A DNA stretch of 13,779 nt from Sphingobacteriia bacterium (GCA_004294465.1 REAV01000166.1:1-13779), one strand, 5' to 3'. Counted from the first letter of the stretch, positions 1 through 8,240 are shown. The notes: a model not told the origin generated them from the letters alone. A program made the numbers and translations.

Positions 1-570
1 ACTTGCCCAACTTGTAATGGAGAGGGCACAGTTATTACTGCTAAATGTGGCAATTGTAAAGGTGAAGGCAGGGTATATGGAGAAGAAACTATAAGTATAG
101 ACATACCAGCTGGTGTGCAAGAAGGAATGCAGTTAAGCATGGGAGGAAAAGGCAATGCTGGTGCAAGAGGTGGAGCGCCGGGCGAGTTGATTATTCAAAT
201 TGAGGAGGAAGCACATGATGAATTGCATAGAGATGGTTTGAATGTTGCTTATGATTTACATATTTCCTTTCCGGATGCTGTGTTTGGAACAAGCGTAGAA
301 GTTCCTACTATCGATGGTAGAGCAAAAATAAAAATCCCAGCGGGTACCCAAAGTGGAAAAATATTTAGACTAAAAGGAAAAGGGTTTCCTGAAGTTCAAG
401 GATATCATCGTGGAGATCAATTGATCAATGTAAATATTTGGACTCCTCAATCGGTTAGTTCTGAAGAAAAAGAAGCCCTAGAAAAAATGACCAGCAGTAG
501 TAATTTCAAACCCAATCCTGCAAAAGGAGAGAAGAGCTTCTTTGATCGAGTGAAGGAAGCATTTAGTTAA
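1..570 (+). CDS. dnaJ: Molecular chaperone DnaJ, C-terminal part (5' end outside window)
   Basis: Hsp40 co-chaperone that delivers unfolded clients to DnaK and stimulates its ATPase in the cytoplasm. The reading frame is open from base 1, so the J domain, the Gly/Phe linker and the first half of the zinc-binding region lie upstream of the window. What is visible is the last two CxxCxGxG repeats (CPTCNGEG, then CGNCKGEG, within the first 22 codons), then the C-terminal substrate-binding domain with typical DnaJ phrases such as IPAGVQEGMQL, GAPGELII, FPDAVFGTSVEVPT and KIPAGTQSGKIFRLKGKG. 189 residues are present, matching the back half of a roughly 370-380-residue type I DnaJ. The TAA stop at 568-570 overlaps the tail of the convergent vWA gene. 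A GrpE gene just upstream would be usual in this phylum but cannot be seen. Identification is firm; only the coordinates are incomplete. Confidence 0.96.
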   Translation, partial: TCPTCNGEGTVITAKCGNCKGEGRVYGEETISIDIPAGVQEGMQLSMGGKGNAGARGGAPGELIIQIEEEAHDELHRDGLNVAYDLHISFPDAVFGTSVEVPTIDGRAKIKIPAGTQSGKIFRLKGKGFPEVQGYHRGDQLINVNIWTPQSVSSEEKEALEKMTSSSNFKPNPAKGEKSFFDRVKEAFS

Positions 571-2318
571 TTGCTTTTTCTTTTTTCCGGTTGATATACT
601 TTAATGGCTTTCTGAATAAGCAGTAGCATTTCTTTTTTTGTGAGATCATCATCGATGATTGACGAAGATGCTAATTGATATACATCAGTAAAACTAAAAT
701 TGCCCAGGTGTTTAGACTTTTTTAATAAAGATCCAAATGCTGCAACCGAAGCTGCAAAACGATAACTGGCGTCTGCCGAATCGATTGGGGTTGCATTATT
801 CATTACATTGAAATTTTGCTGCCATATATTGGTGTCATCAGGCTTTTTATATTGAATAGCTATTGAGCCGATCGATTCTTCTTTTAGAAGACTATCATTG
901 ATCTTGGCTATTTCAAAAATAGCCATTGAAGAATGACCACTACCAACTTCCCCACCTTCTAATTGACTACTCGTATCAGTGATGCTATTTTTTTTATTAT
1001 CATACCCAATCAATCGATATTGATTCACTATTTTTTTATCGAATTTAATTTTTACAAAGGCATCATTGGCTACAGCAAACATTGTTTGCGTGAATTCTTT
1101 GACCATTATTTTTTCGGCCTCTCTGATTTGGTCGATGTAGGCGAAATTGCCATTGCCTTTTTTGGATAATGATTCTAATTTACTGTCCTTGTAATTTCCC
1201 ATTCCTACGCCCAAACAAGTAAGGTAAATACCCGTTTGTCGATAGCTACTGATCAAATCTTCTAATTCTTTTTCTGAAGTTTGGCCTACATTAAAATCTC
1301 CATCAGTCGCCAATATCACGCGGTTATTACCTTTAGGTATGAATTTGCTTTTAGCGATAGAATAGGCTACTCTTATGGCATCTTCTCCCGGAGTATCGCC
1401 AAATGCACTTAGAGAATCGATGGCATTGATCATTTTTTGTTTCTCTCCTCCAGATGTTGCTGCCAAAGCTATAGCCACATTTCCTCCATAAGTAACAATA
1501 CTCAATGTGTCTTTTTCTCTTAAGTTGTTAATTAGAAATTTGAATGAAGATTGTAATAGCGGAAGTCGATTGGGTTTATCCATTGATCCTGACACATCAA
1601 TTAAAAAAACCAGGTTAGATGCAGGAATACTATCCAAATTAATTTTAGGTGCAACAATATTAACAAATAACAATTGATGTTTGTTATTCCAAGGGCAGGA
1701 TGTTATTTGCGTGTTGCATGTAAAGGACTCACTTGATTCATCCTTTTTATTGGCAGGAGTAAAATTGAAATAGTTGAGCATTTCTTCTACTCGTATGGCA
1801 TCGGCAGGAATAAACATTTCATTGGTTAAAAAACGTCGAATATTGCTGTATGCTGCTTTATCAATATTCAAGGCGAATCCGGTTTCTGGATATTGTTTTG
1901 TATTGATGAAATTATTTTCTATGATATTCGAATAACTTTCTCCTAGTACAGAATTATTTGATTGCTCTTTTGCAGTAAGATCTGTTATGGAAGAGACTAA
2001 TTTTTTATAATACAATTGAGCAGTAGAAGGGAGCATTTTAAGAACGATGCTCTGAAATTTTCTACTATCAATAAACGCTTTAAAAATTTCATAGCCATTA
2101 AAACTGCAAAAAATGCTGTCTTCAATTGAGTTAGATGATATGCCAAAAGTTCCCGTATTGCCACTGAAGTAGGGAATAGTTCCTTTTGATTTAAGATTGA
2201 TTTTTACTCCCTCTAATTTTTGGCCTAACTCATTTTTTATTTCTCCCCGTAGATAATATTGGCTGTATATCGAAGTAGGTGTAGATACAAGTATGATCAG
2301 CCAAATGAAAACTCTCAT
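567..2318 (-). CDS. YfbK-like von Willebrand factor type A domain protein, exported
   Basis: Probable cell-envelope protein with a metal-binding vWA domain; its ligand is unknown. Residues 1-20 look like a signal peptide (hydrophobic IWLIILVSTP, then YSQ). Residues about 22-95 resemble a carboxypeptidase-regulatory-like beta-sandwich (YLRGEIKNELGQKLEGVKI). Residues about 135-190 match the conserved region before the vWA domain of the YfbK family (YPETGFALNIDKAAYSNIRR). The vWA domain spans about 235-410, with an intact MIDAS: D241-x-S243-x-S245 in FLIDVSGSM, T309 in GDTPGE, and D339 in LATDGDFNVG, the last phrase being characteristic of YfbK proteins. The remainder to 583 corresponds to the family's C-terminal region. 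No lipobox cysteine is seen. It is last in a five-gene minus-strand run, 46 bases after hpt, and its stop overlaps that of dnaJ by 4 bases. Family assignment is strong; biological role is unknown. Confidence 0.9.
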   Translation of the reverse strand: MRVFIWLIILVSTPTSIYSQYYLRGEIKNELGQKLEGVKINLKSKGTIPYFSGNTGTFGISSNSIEDSIFCSFNGYEIFKAFIDSRKFQSIVLKMLPSTAQLYYKKLVSSITDLTAKEQSNNSVLGESYSNIIENNFINTKQYPETGFALNIDKAAYSNIRRFLTNEMFIPADAIRVEEMLNYFNFTPANKKDESSESFTCNTQITSCPWNNKHQLLFVNIVAPKINLDSIPASNLVFLIDVSGSMDKPNRLPLLQSSFKFLINNLREKDTLSIVTYGGNVAIALAATSGGEKQKMINAIDSLSAFGDTPGEDAIRVAYSIAKSKFIPKGNNRVILATDGDFNVGQTSEKELEDLISSYRQTGIYLTCLGVGMGNYKDSKLESLSKKGNGNFAYIDQIREAEKIMVKEFTQTMFAVANDAFVKIKFDKKIVNQYRLIGYDNKKNSITDTSSQLEGGEVGSGHSSMAIFEIAKINDSLLKEESIGSIAIQYKKPDDTNIWQQNFNVMNNATPIDSADASYRFAASVAAFGSLLKKSKHLGNFSFTDVYQLASSSIIDDDLTKKEMLLLIQKAIKVYQPEKRKSN

Positions 2319-2364
2319 TAGGTAAGCAATATTGAAAAAACAAGTTACAGAAAATTATGAAATA

Positions 2365-2907
2365 TTATTCCGAACCTTTTAATTGATAGATTTCTTTCAA
2401 ATTTCTGCCGTATCCGTCATAGTCTAATCCATATCCTAAAACAAATCTATTGGGTATAGAAAAACAACAATAATCTATTTTGATTGGATATACAGTAGCA
2501 TCTGGTTTGTGTAAGAGTACCGCAATTTTAAGAGAGGAAGGATTTTGATTGGTTAATTGCGGTAAAAATTCGTGTAATGTTTTACCAGTATCTATAATGT
2601 CTTCTAAAACAATTATATGACGTTGATTTAGATCAGCATCTAGCCCTATTGAAGTAACTACATTTCCTGTAGATTTAGATCCTTTGTACGATGCCAGTTT
2701 AATAAAACAAATCTCTGCTTCTAAACTAATCGATTTAAAGAGATCGGCGGCAAACATGAAAGAACCATTCAGTATGGCAATAAAAAGGGGTTTCTTCCCT
2801 GCATAATCTTTATTAATCTGTAGGGCTAATTCTTTAATTTTTTCCTGAATTAAAGACTCAGGTAAATAAGGTTCAAATGTTTTATCAAATAAGGTTACTT
2901 CAGACAT
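2365..2907 (-). CDS. hpt: Hypoxanthine phosphoribosyltransferase
   Basis: Purine salvage enzyme of the cytoplasm: transfers phosphoribose from PRPP to hypoxanthine (usually also guanine) to give IMP or GMP. The 180-residue length is normal for bacterial Hpt. The PRPP-binding signature is at residues 98-110 (IIVLEDIIDTGKT, with the acidic pair E102-D103 and the D106-TGKT loop). The flexible-loop motif SYKGSKSTG is at 73-81, the N-terminal PPi-loop element is ILNGSFMF (45-52), and the C-terminal purine-site region reads FVLGYGLDYDGYGRNL. It lies 19 bases downstream of the glucosaminidase gene and 46 bases before the vWA gene, so cotranscription is likely. Salvage is metabolically unrelated to its neighbours, so the linkage probably reflects shared expression only. 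The ATG start at 2907 fits family length; I see no Shine-Dalgarno sequence. Confidence 0.95.
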   Translation of the reverse strand: MSEVTLFDKTFEPYLPESLIQEKIKELALQINKDYAGKKPLFIAILNGSFMFAADLFKSISLEAEICFIKLASYKGSKSTGNVVTSIGLDADLNQRHIIVLEDIIDTGKTLHEFLPQLTNQNPSSLKIAVLLHKPDATVYPIKIDYCCFSIPNRFVLGYGLDYDGYGRNLKEIYQLKGSE

Positions 2908-2926
2908 TGTATACTTGATTATGTTT

Positions 2927-3478
2927 TTAGCGTGTTCCTTCTGGTTTAGTTTCCGAATCGACCGATTTTTTCAAAGCTATTTTGGTATACTCGTTTAGAT
3001 TATAATCTTTAATAATTTTAATGAGTTTTTGCGGATAGGTAGAAAGAGTAGCATAGCCTGCTTTTTTTAAACCATTGGCCCAAGCCTCATAGTTTAACGG
3101 ATCAATTTTAAACAAAAAACTATAATGAGATCTTGTTTTTAAAAAATCGGAATGGTCTTTATATGAATCTTCAGGTGTTGGATAAACCCTAAAACATTCT
3201 CCTCTTTCATCATCATCATGATAAGTTTTTGGTCCTGTCCATTCCGGTTTACACTTTATGCCAAAATGATTATTCGATCTTTTCACTAAGTCACTCTCGC
3301 CCGATTGCGATTCTAAAATACCTTGCGCTAAAGTGATAGAAGCTGGAACACCTGTTCTAATCATCTCTTTAATAGCAATCTCATTGAATTGAGCTATATA
3401 TGACTCAACTTTTTCTTTCTGAGCAAAAGCTGCAGTAAAAGAAATTAGTAAAATCGTACATGTTAAAAAATACTTCAT
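2927..3478 (-). CDS. Secreted glucosaminidase (GH73-type peptidoglycan hydrolase)
   Basis: Predicted beta-N-acetylglucosaminidase cutting peptidoglycan glycan strands in the periplasm. Residues 1-20 form a clear signal peptide (MKYFLTCTILLISFTAAFAQ), with cleavage likely next to AFA-Q. The rest is essentially one glucosaminidase domain of the FlgJ C-terminal type: GVPASITLAQGILESQSGES (43-61), where E56 is the expected catalytic acid, then SNNHFGIKC (68-76), and the late GYATLSTYPQKLI motif (141-153). Many Bacteroidota homologues carry an extra C-terminal LysM domain; this 183-residue protein has none, only a short polar tail. Its ATG overlaps the TGA of the upstream methyltransferase gene (ATGA, 3475-3478), which suggests translational coupling. 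Expression would be that of the five-gene run. Catalytic class is well supported; exact bond specificity and cellular role (daughter-cell separation, turnover) are inference. Confidence 0.9.
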   Translation of the reverse strand: MKYFLTCTILLISFTAAFAQKEKVESYIAQFNEIAIKEMIRTGVPASITLAQGILESQSGESDLVKRSNNHFGIKCKPEWTGPKTYHDDDERGECFRVYPTPEDSYKDHSDFLKTRSHYSFLFKIDPLNYEAWANGLKKAGYATLSTYPQKLIKIIKDYNLNEYTKIALKKSVDSETKPEGTR

Positions 3479-4119
3479 TTGTTTTTCAATTTAATCAAAC
3501 TAATGCCATCTCTTATAGTAATAATTACTTGTTCTGTTCTTGGGTCATTTTGAACATGCTCATTAAATGCCTGAATTGCCTTTGCATTTTTGCCTGTTAT
3601 ACGCTCTTCCAAAACCTCTCCATGGAATAATACATTATCTGCTAGTATAAGACCTTTTTCAGATAACCTTGGTACCAATAATTCATAGTATTTTATATAG
3701 GCAGTTTTATCTGCATCTATAAATACTAAATCCCATTGATAGGGAAGTTGTTCAATTATATCCAAGGCATTTCCGCGATGCAAAGTTACCTGCTTATTTG
3801 CATTGTATTTCACAAAATTTGCTTCGGCAGTATTTGCATCTTCCTCCCTGATTTCTATCGTATGTAAATGGCCTTCCTGTTGTATTCCTTTTAAAAGGCA
3901 CATAGCACTATAGCCTGTAAAGCTACCAATTTCCAAAATATATTTTGGTTGCAGCATACTACTGATAAAACTTAAAAACTGGCCCTGTATTTTACCAGAA
4001 AGCATATGTGCTTTCGGATGGGTTTCCATAGTTTCCTGATTGATGGTAGCCAACTCAGGAGATTCTGGGGAAGAAAATAAATCGGCATAGGTTTCTGCTA
4101 AATGGTTAATTATTTCCAT
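3475..4119 (-). CDS. SAM-dependent O-methyltransferase (COMT/CCoAOMT-like)
   Basis: Class I methyltransferase of the metal-dependent O-methyltransferase family 3, probably methylating a hydroxyl on a small aromatic or catechol-like substrate; the true substrate is unknown. With the start used here (214 residues), the SAM-binding motif ILEIGSFTGYSA is at 61-72, the acidic strand HTIEI follows, LVFIDADK is at 131-138, and LADNVLFHG lies around 159-167. D135, D161 and N162 are the expected divalent-metal ligands, so the site looks intact. The frame can be extended 10 codons to an ATG at 4147-4149, but that would overlap the symporter gene by 20 bases; the ATG at 4117-4119 (MEIINHLAETYA) begins at the usual family N-terminus and leaves a 10-base gap, so I prefer it. 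It lies between the symporter and the glucosaminidase and overlaps the latter by 4 bases. Confidence 0.88.
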   Translation of the reverse strand: MEIINHLAETYADLFSSPESPELATINQETMETHPKAHMLSGKIQGQFLSFISSMLQPKYILEIGSFTGYSAMCLLKGIQQEGHLHTIEIREEDANTAEANFVKYNANKQVTLHRGNALDIIEQLPYQWDLVFIDADKTAYIKYYELLVPRLSEKGLILADNVLFHGEVLEERITGKNAKAIQAFNEHVQNDPRTEQVIITIRDGISLIKLKNK

Positions 4120-4129
4120 AATACCTATT

Positions 4130-5590
4130 TTATGCCGAAGCAGATACATTGCCTTTTTTGGAGATCAATAGTAAACCTAAAAAAGTAATAGTTCCATTTA
4201 TAATTAATAATTCTAATCCAAGTTCAAATGAACCGAATAATAGTTTTTGGTATTTATCTAAAAAGAAGCAAATGAGTGGAGATGCAATACATATATATGG
4301 CACCAATCGATCATTCACCATTTTTTTAGTAAGTATTCCAAATGTAAACAAACCGAGTAAAGGGCCGTAAGTATAAGCGGCAATCTTTAATAGTAATCCA
4401 ATCATACTTGGATCGTTTACCCATTTAAAAATCATTACAAATAATAAAAAAATTGCTGCAAAACTTAAATGTACTCTTTGCCTGATTTTTTTCTGTTGTG
4501 CTTCACTTAAATCGGCTCTTCTTTGAATTCCTAATATGTCTATACAGAATGAAGAAGTTAATGCAGTAATGGCGCCATCTGCACTTGGAAATAATGCAGA
4601 AATCAGCGCGATAATAAAAATAATAGAAACAAATGGTGGCATATGTTGCAGCGCAATAGTTGGGAATATTTTATCTCCAATTGCAGTTACCTGTAAAGTG
4701 TCGGCATACATGTATAATAATCCTCCAAGGAATAAGAAAATCAAAATAACTGTCATTAAAACGATTGCCATTGAAATCACATTTTTTTGAGAATCTTTCA
4801 ATGTTTTTACAGATATATTTTTTTGCATCATTTCCTGGTCCATGCCTGTCATGGTTACCGTTATAAATGCCCCAGCCAAAATTTGTTTGAGAAAAAAGAA
4901 TTTACTGTTGGGGTCAGTAACAAATATTTTGGAGTATCCTTTATCGCTCATCACTTGTAGGCTCTCTCCGAATCCCATATGCAATTGATTCAAAATATAA
5001 ATAACACAAATCACTAAACCCAATAACATGCAAGTGGTTTGAAGCGTATCTGTATAAACAATTGTTTTTACGCCACCTTCGTAGGTGTACAATAATATCA
5101 TCGCCAGAATAATCAATGTGGTTGCCCAAAAAGGTATATGAAAACTATCCAAGATTGCTTCCTGCAAAATATTGACCACTAAGTATAATCTTGCAGTTGC
5201 TCCCAATACCCTGGAGAGAATAAAAAAAGAAGATCCAGTTTTATAGGAATTATATCCTAAACGAGAACTCAAGAAATTATAGATGGATGTAAGATTTAAT
5301 CGATAATATAAGGGAAGCAAAACATAAGCAATCATTAAATAGCCAAATAGATAACCTATGGTTATTTGAAAATATGCAAATGATTCTTTGGCTACTGCAC
5401 CTGGAACACTTACAAATGTTACTCCACTTAACGATGTACCCACCATGCCAAAAGCAACCAACATCCAATTGCTGTTTTTATTACCTATAAAGAAAGAGTG
5501 ATTATCGCTGTTTTTTCCTGTATACCATGCTACTGCAAGCAGAATAAGAAAATAGGCTACAACAAATGAAAAAAGCAATAATGGCGACAT
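4130..5590 (-). CDS. Sodium:solute symporter (SSS/SLC5 family)
   Basis: Inner-membrane transporter predicted to couple sodium entry to uptake of an unidentified solute. The 486-residue protein is hydrophobic almost throughout and fits about 13 membrane helices, the usual SSS topology with an N-terminus outside. Family landmarks include the early GTSLSGVTFVSVPG segment in TM2, the IYNFLSSRLG segment after TM3, the YEGGVKTIVYTDTLQ loop, TMTGMDQEMMQKN, and the SALFPSADGAITALTSSF stretch near TM9, where sodium-site serines are normally found. It is the first gene of the five-gene minus-strand run, with an ATG at 5590 and an 82-base divergent gap to the LOG gene. A weak promoter-like TACTTTAG (5630 to 5623, one mismatch from TAnnTTTG) lies upstream, and a TAATCGTTAA copy occupies 5601-5610. 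The substrate (sugar, organic acid, amino acid, sialic acid) cannot be told from the sequence. Confidence 0.92.
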   Translation of the reverse strand: MSPLLLFSFVVAYFLILLAVAWYTGKNSDNHSFFIGNKNSNWMLVAFGMVGTSLSGVTFVSVPGAVAKESFAYFQITIGYLFGYLMIAYVLLPLYYRLNLTSIYNFLSSRLGYNSYKTGSSFFILSRVLGATARLYLVVNILQEAILDSFHIPFWATTLIILAMILLYTYEGGVKTIVYTDTLQTTCMLLGLVICVIYILNQLHMGFGESLQVMSDKGYSKIFVTDPNSKFFFLKQILAGAFITVTMTGMDQEMMQKNISVKTLKDSQKNVISMAIVLMTVILIFLFLGGLLYMYADTLQVTAIGDKIFPTIALQHMPPFVSIIFIIALISALFPSADGAITALTSSFCIDILGIQRRADLSEAQQKKIRQRVHLSFAAIFLLFVMIFKWVNDPSMIGLLLKIAAYTYGPLLGLFTFGILTKKMVNDRLVPYICIASPLICFFLDKYQKLLFGSFELGLELLIINGTITFLGLLLISKKGNVSASA

Positions 5591-5672
5591 GGGGCTTATT
5601 TAATCGTTAAGTAAACAATTTTCTAAAGTAGTAAAAAAAATTCAGGTATTTTGCTCCTTGTAAAACAGTTTT

Positions 5673-6212
5673 ATGCAAGTACGTAGTTTGGCGGTTTTTT
5701 GTGGCTCTAAATCTGGAAATAATCCCTTGTTTTCATCAGAAACCCTGGCTTTAGGTAAAATGATGGCTGCTCATGGAATTTCATTGATTTATGGAGGAGG
5801 TAATAAAGGTTTGATGGGAGATATTGCCAACGCAGTAATGGAAGGTGGAGGTAATGTAATTGGTATCATACCTGAAATACTTTTAGAATGGGAACAACAC
5901 CATCAAGGAATTACCGATTTGAGAGTGGTTTCAGATATGCATATCAGAAAAAAAATGATGTATGAATTATGTGATGCGGCGATTGTTTTACCTGGAGGTA
6001 ATGGAACCCTCGATGAATTGTTCGAAATGCTTACTTGGAATACTTTAAAGATTCACAATAAGAAAATCATTTTGTTGAATTGCGCTAATTACTATGATCA
6101 TTTGGTGGCACATATCAATACCATGCAGGATCAAGGATTTTTATATGAAGATTGGCAAGAACGATTAATTGTTTGTTCTACTGCAGCAGAAGCAATTAAC
6201 GTTTTGAGTTAA
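5673..6212 (+). CDS. LOG family protein (TIGR00730-type, nucleoside monophosphate phosphoribohydrolase-like)
   Basis: Cytoplasmic Rossmann-fold protein of the lysine-decarboxylase-like/LOG family, whose characterised members release free bases from nucleoside 5'-monophosphates (cytokinin riboside monophosphates in plants, AMP or similar in bacteria). The diagnostic motif PGGNGTLDE is complete at residues 107-115 (E115 expected catalytic), as is the partner motif MHIRKK with R92. The nucleotide-binding N-terminus shows VFCGSKSG (8-15) and IYGGGNKGLMGD (39-50). Length 179 is normal. The ATG at 5673 is preceded by TATTTTG at 5647-5653, one base short of a TAnnTTTG box, so a nearby promoter is possible but weakly supported. 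Transcribed alone; its 3' end overlaps the convergent beta-barrel gene by 17 bases. Such proteins are often misnamed lysine decarboxylases; there is no basis for that activity here. Confidence 0.93.
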   Translation: MQVRSLAVFCGSKSGNNPLFSSETLALGKMMAAHGISLIYGGGNKGLMGDIANAVMEGGGNVIGIIPEILLEWEQHHQGITDLRVVSDMHIRKKMMYELCDAAIVLPGGNGTLDELFEMLTWNTLKIHNKKIILLNCANYYDHLVAHINTMQDQGFLYEDWQERLIVCSTAAEAINVLS

Positions 6213-6780
6213 GATAAACACCAAACCCCGCTCTAAATACAGGTTGAGGATCACCAAATTGATCTCTATATGGTGAGTTCATTTGTTGCAATATATCAAT
6301 CATAATAGTAAAGTGTGAAAACCTGCTACCAATTTGTCTGGATCCATATCCAATGCCTGCCAATAAACTACCTGCATTATAATTAAATTTGGCTGATTGA
6401 GTTCCATTGTTATATGATCTGGTTGAACTGATCCAATTATATTCAGGTTGAATTTGTAAATGTAAAAAATTGATTGGCCAAATCCTTAAAAATCCTCCAC
6501 CACCATAGTTGAAGTTTTTATCTTTTGTAACTGAACTAGATTGGGTATAATAATTTAGGTTAACAACAACTCCAGCATCTAACCATTCTGTTAAGCTATA
6601 ACCCAATTCCGGATTGAGTCCTATATTGAAAAAATTATTGGATAATCCAAGATTAAGACTCGTTCCTATAAATACTTTATTCTTGTCAAATCCTTTAGAC
6701 GCAGCATTTTCATCTTGCGCAAATAAAGTATTTAAACATATCAATATAGTAGCAATCAGCAAAAAAGGTTTTTTCATCAT
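6196..6780 (-). CDS. Predicted outer-membrane beta-barrel protein, unknown function
   Basis: I do not recognise a specific family. The preferred start (ATG at 6778-6780, or the adjacent one at 6775-6777) gives about 194 residues with a strong signal peptide: MKKPFLL, a hydrophobic core, and LFAQ at the likely cleavage site. The longer frame to 6831 would bury that signal behind 17 residues and overlap the upstream oxidase gene, so I reject it. The mature part alternates hydrophobic and polar residues in short strands with aromatic girdle residues and glycines (NLGLSNNFFNIGLNPELGYS, LHLQIQPEYNWISS, AGSLLAGIGYGS) and ends in FRAGFGVYLNSKR, consistent with an 8-stranded OmpW/OmpX-like or porin-family barrel as common in Bacteroidota. 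It follows the FAD oxidase gene by 28 bases and is probably cotranscribed. The stop overlaps the convergent LOG gene by 17 bases. Confidence 0.75.
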   Translation of the reverse strand: MMKKPFLLIATILICLNTLFAQDENAASKGFDKNKVFIGTSLNLGLSNNFFNIGLNPELGYSLTEWLDAGVVVNLNYYTQSSSVTKDKNFNYGGGGFLRIWPINFLHLQIQPEYNWISSTRSYNNGTQSAKFNYNAGSLLAGIGYGSRQIGSRFSHFTIMIDILQQMNSPYRDQFGDPQPVFRAGFGVYLNSKR

Positions 6781-6808
6781 TGGATTTTTATAAAAATATG
6801 GAAATGAA

Positions 6809-8224
6809 TTAATCAAAAATCTTACCGGCATTTAAAATATTGTTAGGATCGAAGGTTTTTTTAATACCTCTCATCAATTGTAATGATGCATCATCAAAAA
6901 CAGTATGCATATAGGGTTTTTGAATCAATCCTATACCATGCTCACCACTAATGGTACCTCCCAAACTTTTTACCAATTCAAACAATGCTTTTAATATACC
7001 AGTCATTTCTGCATTACCATGACTATTTTTGATAGTTGGATGATTGATTCTGATATGCAAATTCCCGTCTCCTGCATGACCATAACACACTGCTTTAAAG
7101 CCATGTTGAACACCTAGGGCTTTCACCCCTTTGATGAGAGCGGGCAGTTCTGCTCTGGGAACAACTGTATCTTCTTCAATGGTATAACCATTTAATTTCA
7201 CCGCTTCTGCAGCCCTTCTTCTTAGCTTCCATAATTCAGCTTTTTGTTGTGCATCATCTGCAAAAAATATTTCACCTGCATCAAACTGCGTAAGTAATTC
7301 TGCAATCGCTTCCATTTCACTCATCAATACATCTTGATTATTCCCATCTACTTCAATGATTAAATGACCAGCAATTGAATCATTCACAGGTACAGCAGTG
7401 CTATCTACCATTTTGCTGACAATCATCAACGCATCTATTTCAATTAATTCCAATGCACTAGGTACAAAACCAGCTCTAAAAATAGCACTCACAGCAGCAC
7501 TGGCATTTTCCAATGTGGAGAATGGAACTAGCATTAATAAATCGTGTTTAGGAAAGGGGATGAGCTTTAAAACAATTTTAGTAACAATGCCGAGTGTACC
7601 TTCACTTCCAACTATTAATTGAGTAAGGTTATATCCGGTAGAATTTTTCAACACATTCGCGCCGGTCCAAATAATTTCACCAGAGGGTAAAACCAATTCT
7701 AAGTTTAACACATAGTCTTTTACAACTCCATATTTAACCGCTTTAGGTCCACCACTATTTTCTGCAATATTTCCACCAATAAAACAACTTCCCTTGCTGC
7801 TAGGATCAGGAGGGTAGAATAATCCTTTTTCTTTTACCGCATTTTGCAATACTTCAGTAATTACCCCTGGCTCTGTGGTTACTTGCAAATTGCGTTCATC
7901 GATCGTTAGAATTTTATTGAATCGTTCAGTGGATAAAAGCACTCCTCCTAAATGTGGCAATGCTCCTCCACTTAAACCTGTACCTGCTCCACGAGGAGTA
8001 ACAGGAATTTTATGTTCATTGCAAAGGCGTAAAATATCGGCCACTTCTTGGGTTGAACCAGGCTTGATGACGATTTCTGGATAGTATTGCAATTTTTCTG
8101 TTTCGTCGTGTCCATAATGCAATAATGATTCTTCATCAACCAATACATTTGCCTCTCCCACAATCGATGTTAAAACATTCAAATTGTCAATTGATATCAA
8201 TCCTTTTGCTTGATTTACTAGCAT
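6809..8224 (-). CDS. FAD-linked 2-hydroxyacid oxidase (GlcD / D-lactate dehydrogenase-like)
   Basis: Flavoprotein of the VAO/PCMH superfamily that oxidises a 2-hydroxyacid such as glycolate or D-lactate to the keto acid. Using the ATG at 8222-8224 (471 residues), the FAD-binding domain shows PRGAGTGLSGG (77-87), FYPPDPSSKGSCFIGGN (136-152), ENSGGP (155-160) and VGSEGTLGIVT (205-215). The C-terminal FAD-oxidase domain shows HAGDGNLH (383-390), GEHGIG (427-432) and DPNNILNAGKIF (459-470), where the histidines fit the expected catalytic/metal cluster. The frame extends to a TTG at 8272 and an ATG at 8260, but a good promoter lies between these and 8224, and family members start near this point, so the shorter form is preferred. 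No GlcE/GlcF partners are adjacent; it is a stand-alone subunit. It diverges from pckA, suggesting joint use during growth on organic acids. Exact substrate is not resolvable. Confidence 0.9.
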   Translation of the reverse strand: MLVNQAKGLISIDNLNVLTSIVGEANVLVDEESLLHYGHDETEKLQYYPEIVIKPGSTQEVADILRLCNEHKIPVTPRGAGTGLSGGALPHLGGVLLSTERFNKILTIDERNLQVTTEPGVITEVLQNAVKEKGLFYPPDPSSKGSCFIGGNIAENSGGPKAVKYGVVKDYVLNLELVLPSGEIIWTGANVLKNSTGYNLTQLIVGSEGTLGIVTKIVLKLIPFPKHDLLMLVPFSTLENASAAVSAIFRAGFVPSALELIEIDALMIVSKMVDSTAVPVNDSIAGHLIIEVDGNNQDVLMSEMEAIAELLTQFDAGEIFFADDAQQKAELWKLRRRAAEAVKLNGYTIEEDTVVPRAELPALIKGVKALGVQHGFKAVCYGHAGDGNLHIRINHPTIKNSHGNAEMTGILKALFELVKSLGGTISGEHGIGLIQKPYMHTVFDDASLQLMRGIKKTFDPNNILNAGKIFD

Positions 8225-8240
8225 TTCGTGCGCATTTGAA

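Noticed and set aside
963..1169. Plus-strand open frame of 68 codons opposite the vWA gene
   Set aside because: Antisense to a well-supported gene, low-complexity hydrophobic product rich in F and I, no recognisable motif.
2972..2979. TAGCTTTG box on the minus strand upstream of hpt
   Set aside because: Inside the glucosaminidase coding sequence, with no TTG at proper distance; such boxes are expected by chance several times per strand here.
4149..4790. Plus-strand open frames (4149-4370 and 4536-4790) opposite the symporter
   Set aside because: Shadows of the membrane-protein gene; no promoter and no family resemblance.
6781..6831. Longer start for the beta-barrel gene at 6831
   Set aside because: Would place 17 residues before a clear signal peptide and overlap the oxidase gene.
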